Origin: Auxenochlorella pyrenoidosa
Lineage: Eukaryota > Chlorophyta > Trebouxiophyceae > Chlorellales > Chlorellaceae
Direction of reading: 5' to 3'
Assembly (NCBI GenBank): GCA_001430745.1
Contig: KQ482030.1
Coordinates: 223,658 to 254,133 of the forward strand
Length of the DNA: 30,476 bases
The position numbers and the translations under genes were made by a program. The notes beneath the pieces were generated by a model. The model did not search any database and was not told the origin of the DNA. It worked only from the letters and a program-made list of their open reading frames with translations. This document shows, one piece after another, positions 1-8,484 of this stretch (positions are counted from its first letter, which is position 1; each line of letters opens with the position of its first letter).

Positions 1-652
1 CGGAGAGCCCGTCGTCACCTGCCTGTTTCGCTTCCCAGATGGCGGCCGGCACAGCCGCCGCTTCCTGCTCACCTCCCCGCTGGAGGTGAGACCAGGGAAG
101 CAAGCAGGGCAGTGGGTAAACGCCGCTTCTTGCGACCAGCAGCGGTGGGGAGCAGGAGGCGGACGCCAGGCAGGCAGAGAGGCATCCCGCTGCCCAGGGC
201 CACGCTAGCGCTTTCAGCGCCGCGGCGCTTGATGCCATGGCCCGCGCTCCCGGGCCAGCCTCTGGGCTGCTCTCAACAAATTCTCCTCCTTTGGAACTTC
301 TCCTCCTTTGGCTGCATGCTGTGAGCCCCTCCTGTGCTGCTTCTGTGCTGGTCTTCGCTGCGCACGCCCCTGCCCACCAGACCCCTTGCCCTCTCCTCCC
401 GTGCAGGCGCTCTTCCACTTTGTCGACAGCAAGGGGGCGAGCGGCATGGAGCCCGGCAGCTACAGCCTGGTCACGCAGTACCCCCGCAGAGTCTTCCCGC
501 CGCCGGCAGCCGCTGCGCCAGCGGCAGCAGCGGGCGAGCTGCTCACGCTGCAGGCAGCCGGGCTGGCGGGACCGAGAGAGGTGCTGTTCCTTGAGCCTCA
601 CAGCAGCAGCAGCAGCAGCGGCGGCGAGGCGGCAAGCGGCGAGGCCAGCTGA
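1..652 (+). CDS. UBX-domain protein, C-terminal part (5' end outside window)
   Basis: This is the 3' end of a gene entering from the left. Two exons are visible: 1-85 and 407-652, joined in phase 0 across a GT-AG intron (donor gtgag at 86, acceptor gtgcag ending at 406). The joined protein shows a UBX fold: a first strand reading VVTCLFRFPDGGRHSRRFL, then ALFHFVDSKG, then SLVTQYPRRVF, which matches the FPR/PRR-type loop that UBX domains use to bind the N-terminal domain of the AAA ATPase p97/CDC48. UBX proteins are CDC48 adaptors in ubiquitin-dependent degradation, often at the ER (family knowledge). The tail after the domain is poor in complexity: an Ala/Pro stretch, then six serines encoded by a CAG-type run near 600-620, ending with TGA. 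About 109 residues are visible. The N-terminal domains that would name the exact subfamily are missing, so no symbol is given. Confidence 0.8.
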
Positions 653-881
653 TGGGGGCGACTCCAGGCCTGGTGGCTCTCCTGCGGCATCCCCATCCAT
701 CATCTCAGCTGTTCACTCCTCGAATGCAACACAGCCTGAATGTCTCTCCGCCAATGATGATATCTTTGTACAACAGGAGCTTTGCTGCATCTTGAACGCG
801 TGGTGCACTGCCAGCTACAAACGGAAGAGGTATGACGGGCGGCCGGGGCCGCCAGCGGCCCAGCAGCACAGGAAGGGCTGG

Positions 882-1187
882 TCAGAGCGCACCCCACAGG
901 TTTGACCAGCTCGCCTTCTTCTTCGCCGCCTTGCCGCCGCCGCCGCCGCGCCGCTGCGCCCCTCCCCCGAGCTGCTCCCGCGGCGGCAGCCAGGTGACCG
1001 GGTGCTTGTTGTAGGCTGGCCAGTCGGGGACGGTCAGCACGCCCGCCAGCGCGACGCCGCCGGCAAAGATGCCCATCATCCCGCCAAAGTCCTGCCGCAC
1101 GTACCCCACCAGGAAGCCCAGCGCGGCAAAGGCCAGCACGATGTACATGGCTAGCGTCTCAGCCAGCTGCTGCCCCTTGAAGTCCAT
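882..1187 (-). CDS. SPC1: Signal peptidase complex subunit 1 (SPC12/SPCS1 family)
   Basis: This is a complete single-exon gene of 101 residues, the usual length for this family (about 100). The protein starts MDFKGQQLAE, as family members do, followed by two hydrophobic segments (about residues 14-30 and 36-53) separated by GYVRQDFGGM. After them comes the conserved VPDWPAYNKHPVTWLPP. A lysine-rich cytosolic tail (AAKKKA) follows a glycine run. SPC1 is a small non-catalytic ER membrane subunit of signal peptidase, with both ends in the cytosol. The start ATG at 1185-1187 is the only one giving the conserved N-terminus. It converges on the UBX gene, with 229 bases between the two stop codons, so the two 3' UTRs must lie close together or overlap. 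Confidence 0.9.
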   Translation of the reverse strand: MDFKGQQLAETLAMYIVLAFAALGFLVGYVRQDFGGMMGIFAGGVALAGVLTVPDWPAYNKHPVTWLPPREQLGGGAQRRGGGGGKAAKKKASWSNLWGAL

Positions 1188-1635
1188 GGCTGGGCCTTAT
1201 GAGCAGCGGTATGGGGGCGGTGGGCGGAGGCAGTGCCGGCGGTGTGAGCAGGCGTGCTCTGAGGGCAGCAGCGCCAGATCAGGATCCACGATCACCCTGC
1301 GATAACGATTGCAGTCCTCGGCAAGATACCAAGCCAGCGTTGAGAACAGGGCCTCACCGGCTAACGTTAACGCGAGGTCGGTGCGCTCTTGCAGGGCTGC
1401 TGGGGATTGCTGGGGGATTGGGGCGCTCCAAATCCCTGTGAGCCGCCCCGCCGGCTTCCGAACTCGGCGATCACGTCTCGCTCCTGTCCTAAACTCTGAG
1501 AGTGTATCCCTTGCACATGATCTGATCAGGTAGGCAGTTCGGTGCAAACCTCCTCGACAGGCAGGTGGACAAAAGGCCATGCGCAGCATCTGCCTGTCGC
1601 AACGCAGCGCGCTTGCCCGCCGCCTGTCCTGCCGC
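1188..1635. other. Intergenic: SPC1 upstream region and methyltransferase A 3' flank
   Basis: This 448-base spacer lies between the SPC1 start and the methyltransferase A stop, both on the minus strand. It must hold the SPC1 promoter and the methyltransferase 3' UTR. An open minus-strand stretch at about 1197-1400 is mentioned among the rejected items. No RNA gene or clear promoter motif was seen. Confidence 0.5.
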
Positions 1636-4600
1636 TCACTGCGCAGCCCCCGTCGCGGCTGCTGCCGGCGTGCACACCAGGAATAGGCTGCCGTCGGCCC
1701 TGCCCTCGGCGCTGCCGTTGGTGCTGCCCGCTGGGCCAAAGGCGCAGAGCTCGGAGTCGATGCCCAGGGCGGCAGCCTGCTGCGCGCGGTCCGTCTGCAG
1801 CTGCAGCTGCCAGCCGTTGCTGGCCAGGAACTGCGGGGGGCAGGGGAGCATGGACGTCGCCTCATGAGTCGAGAAATCAGGCGCAGCGGCGAGCTGCACC
1901 CCGCTTGGGGCATCTAGCTGGCATGGCTGGCAAGACCTGGAAGCAGCAGTGCCAGGGTGCTGCGAGGCGCCTGCGTTGAACTGCACACAGACGCTGCCTG
2001 GCCTGTGCCAGAGGACGCCCACACAGGAGCAACCTCTCACCTCGGCGGGGTCGTCTGGGCAGCCAAACACCCAGGTGGACAGCAGGGAGCTGCGCGCAGC
2101 GCCCTGGCCCGCCTGCCGCGCCTTCATGCGCTGCATGGCGCCCTCGGTCAGGCTGACGGCCACAAAGGCGGAGCCAGCGGGGGACAGCTCTGCGGGGAAG
2201 GGGGGCGGGGCGGATAGGGTAGGGCAGGGCGGGGGCAACCGCATCAGCCTTGCGCAGGGCCGCTGTGTGCAACTGCTGTCCACAGCTGCAGCTGCGCGGG
2301 AAGGCCTCCAATCACAGGATGGCGCGCCACGGCGCTGCTCGGCACCCCAGGTGCTGCCGCCGAAACAGGTCACGCCGATTGATTTGCTGCAGCACACGCA
2401 CGCGGGCGCACCGCCGTGAACACATCTCCCGCGCCTGCCAGCGCTCCCCACCACTCACCAGCAATCTTCTGCAGCAGGGACTCCACCAGGGGCTTCTCCA
2501 GGTACATGAGCAGCCCTGCAGACGCAGGGGTGACACACGGAGCAGCAGCATTCTTAGCTTCCCAGGCAGCATACAAGCAGGCTGCGCGGCAACGCAGGTG
2601 ATAACAGCGCAGCAAGCACACGTGTGCAGGCGAGCTTCCGAGCGGAGCGGCCATGGGCGGCCACTGCGGCCAACGTCCCTGCCTGTTGCAGCCCATGCCC
2701 AACGGCCCTGTTAGGCGTGGGGCCTTCATCCCTCCTGAGCCCTGGCTGTGCCCTGCCCTTGCACTAAAGGCAACCCCAACCCCGCCCCACCCCACCCCAC
2801 CAACCAACAAACCCCTCTGTCCCCACACGCACGCACCTTCCGCTACCCACACAGTCGGCTTTTCCGGGTCAAATCCGGCTGCCAGCAGGGCGTCCGCCCA
2901 GGAGGGGTCGCTCAGGTCGGCGGCAACAGCGGCCCAGGAGCCGCAGCGCAGCGGGAAGCGCGTCTTGTCGATGCTGCAGGCACGCAAGGAGGGCCGCAGG
3001 CAGGGTCAAGCAGGTGGTGTGGATGTGGGTGGCGGCCGCGTGCAGAGCAGGTGCACGGGGGGCGAGCCACGGCCCCGAGCGGGCCGCCCCATGCCAGCTA
3101 GGCTAGCCCAGCGCGCCCCCACGTGCCGCCCGGGCTGCGCCTGCCCGGGATGCCCCCGCCCAGCGGGCGCCGCACCCGCACCTGAGGTGGCGGGCCAGGC
3201 CGGAGGAGGTGCGGGCGCCGGTGGGCGTGCTGGGCTCGCTGTCCTCGCCCAGCGGCGGCGGCACCTCGGCTGCCAGCTGGCGAAGCAGCCCCCGCTTGGC
3301 CTCCACAACATCCCGCTGGTCCACCTCAAACCACCGCAAGTCTGGAAATGGGGTACGCGAGGGCGGGCGGAGGAGGGATGGGCAGGGCGGGCGTGGGAGG
3401 GAGGTGGTAGGGGGGAGGCTCTGGGCGTGCAGGAGGCGGGCACCTGCGCCCCAGGATTCCACGCATCCTGGGACTCGAATCCATGGGACGCAGGGCGCCA
3501 AGCGCCAGGCAAGGGTGTGACCAGCAGGAGGCACGGCCACAGGCAGAAGGCAGCTAGCTGACAACCGACGGCCTGGTCATGCGACCATCACCGTCAATCG
3601 CGCTCAGGGTTTTGAGTTCGAGGCGCCACCTGCCCTGCGGTGGAGTGCAGCCCTCGTGTGCCCAGCACCCAACAGCGCTGCACTTACCGGCAGGCAGCTT
3701 CATGCGCCACGGCCGGCTGTCCATGCCGGCACCCAGCATCACCAGCTGCAGGGGCAAAAGGACAAAAGGCTGGGGAGCATTGAAGGCCTGCAGAGCTCCT
3801 CGACGAGGGAGGACGTTGGACAGCATCATGCTTAGGCAGCGGCAGGGGGTTGGGTGGGTGGGAGGTGGGAGGGGTGGAGGGGTAGCATGTGGGGAGGCCT
3901 GGGGCGCTCCAGCCTGGGGTACTTGATGCCCGCATCGACAGGCAAAGCACGCAGCATTGTGCCAGTGTGTGGCAGGTGTGCGCCATAGGGAACGTCCACG
4001 TGCCAGCGCTGAAGCAAGGCGGGGTGGCAGGACAGTGGCCTTGGCGGCAGCGCCCACCTGGCGAGGCTCGTGGCCCTGTGGGTGCGCCCAGACATAGGCG
4101 CCCAGGTCCACAGTCGTGGGCGCGCCGGCGGCGCGCAGGCAGGCCGGGATGTGGGCTGCGGCAGGGAAGGTGGCAGCGGGGTGCATGCTCGCCAGCGGCG
4201 GGCGGCCTGTGCTGCGCAGCGCGCCTTGCTGGAGGTGGGACGCAGCAGAATTGGCAGTTCTTGCACCCGTGAGAAGGACCAATTGCGTGTCAAGTAGGAA
4301 GTGTGGGAGCCACGCACTGGACACCGGCATGCCCAGCGCAGCCTCAATTTGGTCGTCAAACCAGCGCGTGCGGATTGCCATCTTGCCGACCTGCAGCAAG
4401 CTCGGGCCGGCATACGCGGCGGGCTGGGCCGTGTGCTTGCAGCACTGGTGGAGGTCATGGAAGCACAGCTGTCCACACCTGTCGCAGGCAGCGCAGAAGA
4501 GGGCAAGGAGCGGCGCATGCGCCGCAGCCAGTTGGTGCCCAAGCAGGCAGCTGATATGGCACTGCGGTGCAAGGCGTGCACGACATGCGACGCATGCCCA

Positions 4601-5255
4601 CCTTGAACTTGCGCTCGCTGCCCTGTGGAGCGGGCACGGCGCGCCGCCGGCTGGTGGCGATGGCCGCTTCGCCCGCCATGCCCTCTGCCAGCGGGTCCAC
4701 CACCAGCGGGTGCTCCTCGCCGGTTTCCACCGCACGGCTGGCTGCGCAAGGTTGGGAGTACACAGGATGGGACATGCTTGCGTTTCCGTTTTCTGCCCTT
4801 CGCAGATGAATGCGCTGGAGTGCCAACGCTCGGCATCCAGCATGGCCCGCAGGGGGGGTGGAAATGTATGTATGTGAGGCGAGAGAGAATTGGTAGGGGG
4901 TTATGATTCCCAAATGCCCGACGACTGTTGACATCAGCTGACAAAAACTGCGGCGCGCCTCTGAAGCGGTGCGGCAGCTGCTCATCCTGGCAAGGCTGGA
5001 TCGCCTCATCAGGTTGCGCCGAGAGTCGGAATTGTCATGCAAGCACATTGATCGGACGCTACAGCAAGCAGGAGCGAGCTGGTGTGGCGGGAGCCGAGAG
5101 TGGCGAGTGTCCTCACCGGCGATCATCTTAGAGCTAAAGCTGACGATGTTCGAGAGGCCATCGTAGGCCCTGCCCGACAGGCGCCTGAAGAACACGGAAA
5201 TTGCTGCCAGCACAGCGGCCGCAGAGGCGACAGTGGCTGCCCTGCCCAGTACCAT
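1636..5255 (-). CDS. SAM-dependent methyltransferase A, leucine carboxyl methyltransferase superfamily
   Basis: Ten exons, all in phase: 5117-5255, 4602-4741, 4325-4390, 4058-4075, 3688-3745, 3182-3341, 2837-2973, 2459-2515, 2041-2189 and 1636-1830, giving 372 residues. The N-terminus has a hydrophobic stretch (about 7-22), a possible membrane anchor or targeting signal. HPLVVDPLAEGMAG near 55-68 is the family start motif, followed by RTRWFDDQI. The SAM-binding glycine motif is LVMLGAGMDSRPWRM (122-136). WFEVDQRDVVEAKR (144-157) is the acidic motif II of the PPM1/TIGR00027 type, and LLMYLE follows WVAEG near 240. The C-terminus has FLASNGW. Family members O-methylate small carboxylates or protein C-termini; the substrate here is unknown. 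The 18-base exon 4058-4075 (GHEPRQ) is inferred from alignment to the divergent paralogue, which has APRQ just before its glycine motif. The stop is TGA. Confidence 0.78.
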
Positions 5256-5394
5256 GGTTCAGGTGGGTCAGCCCGAATGCGCGGAGACTCCTTCGTGTTG
5301 AATCATGGTCCACCTTCCTGCTGTGTCGCACAGCACGGCCGAGCAAGAACCGGCTGATCACCTGCTGATCACCTCGTCGTGCGACCCAATCACC
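5256..5394. promoter_or_regulatory. Shared bidirectional promoter region of the two methyltransferases
   Basis: Only 139 bases separate the start codon of methyltransferase A (5255, minus) from the chosen start of its paralogue (5395, plus). Both transcripts must begin in or near this stretch. It contains a perfect tandem duplication of the 11-mer gctgatcacct at 5353-5363 and 5364-5374, each copy carrying the palindrome TGATCA. This is a candidate binding site, by inference only. An in-frame ATG at 5305 would lengthen the right-hand protein by 30 residues and eat into the region, but the extra residues show no family similarity. Confidence 0.55.
5353..5374. repeat. Perfect 11-bp tandem repeat containing TGATCA
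   Basis: Two adjacent copies of gctgatcacct lie inside the divergent promoter. Each contains a six-base palindrome, so the element could bind a dimeric factor in either orientation. No function is known. Confidence 0.7.
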
Positions 5395-7597
5395 ATGTTG
5401 TCGCGTGCACTTACTACACTGCTCAGCCTGTCGCTGGGGATTTCCCTGGGCCGTGCTCTGAGGGCGTGGCTTGCTCGAACGGCCAGGGAAGATCCCGTGC
5501 CCGCCTCAGGACGCCTGATTGCAGGTCAGTGACATCTAGCAGATTGCGCTCGGGTTTGCCTTGCCCCAGGCAGGCCGCCTGCGCCCCCGCCCGCGCATCT
5601 TCTGGGGCGCCGTCTTGCGCCACCACCTCTGTATGCTCGCCCTGTTTCCCGCCTCTTCTGCAGCGTGGCGAGCCCTGGAATCGCTCGAGCCGCCCAGGCT
5701 GCGCCTCTTCTTTGATCCGCTCGCCTCGGCGCTGGCCGGCCCGGCCGCCATCCACGAGGCACTCGCGCTGGCAGCGCCCTGGCCGCAGCAGAGCAGCATC
5801 GGCGGTGGACGTGAGGTGGCACATGGATGCGCAGCCGCACAGGAGGCATCAGGAACGAGTGGACATGAGCAGCGGAGGTTCCGGTTCTCCAACGTTGGGG
5901 TGAGCTGCAGCGTGGAAGACGCATGAGCGTGGCGCCGCATGCCCATGGCTGGGAGGCTCTCTGGCACTGGGTAGGCATCCACTGCATGGCCGCGCAGGCA
6001 GTTCCTCCTGCTGCAACAGCCCCACCCTGCCAACCACCCCTATGCACCGCCTCCCCCCGTGAGCAGACACGGGTCTGGTGGTTTGACCGACAGCTGCTCG
6101 CCGCGCTGGCCAGCCCGGCAGCGCCGCGCCAGGTGGGGCGCCGCTCTGGGCCGGTGGCCTCTGCTCCTTTGCCCCCCCGGCTGTGCAACTGCATGCACGC
6201 AATGCTGCGCCCTGGGTGCAGCCGGGGCGCCAGGGGGTGCGCATGGACTTGTCTGGCAGGCTGCGGTGAGCCAGGCAGCAACCCAGCCTGTCCCCCCAGC
6301 AACCCAGCCTCTCCCCCTCTCTACCCAGGTTGTGGTGCTGGGTGCCGGCATGGACACCCGGCCGTGGCGCATGAGCCTGCCCCCCGGCGTGCGCTGGTTG
6401 GAGGTGGACATGCCAGGGGTGGTGGAGGCCAAGAGGCGCCAGCTGGAGCAGCTCGGGGCGGCGCTCGGGGCCGGCCCAGCTGGCCTGGAGGCGGCGTCGC
6501 CGCCGGCGCACCCGCTGCGAGCAGCCTCGTGGGAGGCCCTCTCTGCCGACCTGGGCAGGCCGGGCTGGATGTCCGCGCTGCTTGCAGCGGGGCTGGACCC
6601 GCAGCAGCCCACAGTGTGGGTCGCGGAAGGTGTGTGGGGCAGGGCGGGGGCCGGTGGGTGGCGCCATCGAGGCAGGGCAGCCCGTCAGGCAGCGCTGTCC
6701 TTTCCTGCGTCTTCAGTATGGCTCCGGCAGAGCCTCCAGGGCTGCCCCAGGCCTTTGCACTGGCCCCTGGCTGCCTATCAAGCCCCCCCTTCCCATGCCT
6801 GCAATAACTGCGCTGCCCAGAGGGCGCCCGGGAGCCTGCGTCGCCGCCCCAGGCCGACACCGCTGGCGTCCTTTCCGTTGGCCACTGTCCCACCATGGCC
6901 TGGCCCGCGCGTGCGCCCCCACCCACCCCATTCAAACTCCCCTCGCCCCTTCGTCCCCCCAGGCCTTCTCATGTACCTGGAAGAGGACCAAGTGGCAGCG
7001 CTGCTGCAGGAGGCGGCAGGTGGGCCGCCGGCAGCTTCCTGGGCTTCAAGGCGATGGGCCGGCCGGCGCTGCTGCCAACAGATGCAGGCGGCTCCTGTGT
7101 TGCGCAAGCCGATGCTGCCCTGCTGAGACTGGCAGCAAAAGTTGAGACTGGCAGCAAGAGTGTTGCGCACCAGCCTGGCGATGAGCCTTTTTACGACCTG
7201 CCCCTCATCGCCGCCTGCCCCCCGTGCAGCCGCCTCCCCGCCCGGCAGCGCCTTCGTCGCCCACCACTGCACCCGGGAGCTCATTGCGCTGCTGCGGGGC
7301 GGCGCCGTCGCGTCTGCCTACGCGCCCTTCCCTCCGGACCTGGTGTCCACCTGGCGCAGCGGCCTCCCGCCAGCCGAGCAGGGCGAAGCGCTAGCTGCCG
7401 AGCTGCGCCGCGCGGGCGGCTGGCGGCTGCGGCAGGCCACCAGCCGGGCGCGCATCGCCTCGGAGATCTGCAGTGGCGGAGCCGGCGGCAGCGCCCCCAG
7501 CGTCGAGGTCAAGGACATGGCGCCTCTCTGCGACTTTGAGGCGCGGCCGGATGCGGGGCGCGACCGCTGGGCCGTCTTCTTCACCGCTGTCAAATGA
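5395..7597 (+). CDS. SAM-dependent methyltransferase B, paralogue of the divergent gene
   Basis: Proposed exons: 5395-5524, 5664-5815, 5873-5899, 6067-6132, 6329-6629, 6963-7019 and 7230-7597, total 366 residues with consistent phase. The start gives a hydrophobic N-terminus (MLSRALTTLLSLSLGISLG) resembling the paralogue's. Motifs in order: FFDPLASALAGPAA near 59-72, TRVWWFDRQLL, the SAM-binding VVVLGAGMDTRPWRM (126-140), VRWLEVDMPGVVEAKRR, PTVWVAEG, GLLMYLEEDQV, then SPPGSAFVA. Four introns sit at exactly the same codon and phase as in gene A, and the exon 6963-7019 is 57 bases, as is its counterpart. The large exon 6329-6629 replaces three exons of gene A. The stretch 5816-5872 may be intron or coding: both keep frame, and retaining it gives 385 residues. 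The C-terminal half has diverged from gene A, so substrates may differ. The substrate is unknown. Confidence 0.75.
6276..6310 (+). repeat. Short tandem repeat in intron of methyltransferase B
   Basis: The 14-mer cagcaacccagcct occurs at 6276-6289 and 6297-6310, a 21-base period, just before the splice acceptor of the large exon. It duplicates AG dinucleotides in the polypyrimidine region. Confidence 0.6.
7124..7157 (+). repeat. Short tandem repeat in last intron of methyltransferase B
   Basis: The 15-mer tgagactggcagcaa is present at 7124-7138 and 7143-7157, a 19-base period. It lies inside the intron before the final exon and has no visible role. Confidence 0.65.
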
Positions 7598-8484
7598 GGC
7601 CCCAGGGCTGCTGCGCACTAACTGGCGGGCAGCCAGCGGGAGCTGGCTTCTACGCACACAGGAAGGCTGGCTGCCAGGCCCTGGCAGGTGTTAGAGGGCT
7701 GGCAGCGTGCCCTCGCTCCCGCCACGGCCCCGCCGGCCGGCTTCGCCGCCGCCCCGCAGCCCTCGCACCACCGCTCCAGCCGGCCCAGCTTCATAAACGG
7801 TGAGGAAGGGGGCATTAAGCAACAAACGACCGCTTGGTGGGGTGGAGCGGCGACACGTGGGGGGCAGGGGTGGAGGGCATGCCACAAGCGCTGCCTGCCT
7901 GTTGGCCTCTTGCGGCTGGCCATGCGCCTCCCCCTGTGCCTCGCCCCTACGTCTCTGGGTGCAGGCCTCCATGCAGCTAGGCTCTGCGCCTTTATTGACC
8001 ACGGTTCGTCTCTCCTTTGTGCTGCAATCAAGGCAACCTTCAACTGTAGGCCCTGCCATGGGGGCCAGCACTTGACACCTGACCTGCTCTGCAGCCAGGC
8101 TCTGCGCTGGAAAGACCTGGGCTGAGTTGGCTGTGCGATATGCGGGGCTTGCGGTCCACATTACCAGAACACCAGCTGACAGCAGGTTGCCACTGCTGAG
8201 TTTGGCCACCACGGCTGCCTTTGGCACCTGTCGCCTTACGGCGTGGTCTCGGCACGCTTCATGCTATTGATGATACATGCGGCACGGCTTCATGTTTCCA
8301 TTCTTATGATGACTCGATTTTGCAAGATGTAGCAATCCTGCATCAACTTGAAATGTCAGGCATTCCAGGGCAGATGACAAAGCAGGTGCGGTCGCATGCA
8401 GGAACGCTGTCGCGCGCGTCGGCAGCGCGTGGCTGGGGATGCTCGCCTGAGCTGCGGGTCTTTCGATCGACGAATACTGCATCT
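7598..8484. other. Intergenic region between methyltransferase B and the J-domain gene
   Basis: 887 bases with no supported gene. It should contain the 3' UTR of methyltransferase B and the promoter of the J-domain gene. From about 8260 to 8360 the composition becomes noticeably more AT-rich than the surroundings, which would fit a promoter. No tRNA or repeat was recognised. Confidence 0.5.

Noticed and set aside
1197..1400. Minus-strand open frame ending in a protein-like stretch (ALFSTLAWYLAEDCNRYRR)
   Set aside because: It overlaps the end of methyltransferase A in another frame, has no splice partner and no family match. It may be chance in GC-rich DNA.
3470..3490. tRNA-like T-loop string (actcgaatcc)
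   Set aside because: No matching acceptor stem, D-arm or anticodon arm around it, and it lies inside an intron of methyltransferase A.
7618..7800. Small minus-strand frame beginning MKLGRLERWCEGCG
   Set aside because: The Cys pair is tempting, but the rest is low complexity and it lies in the 3' flank of methyltransferase B with no supporting context.
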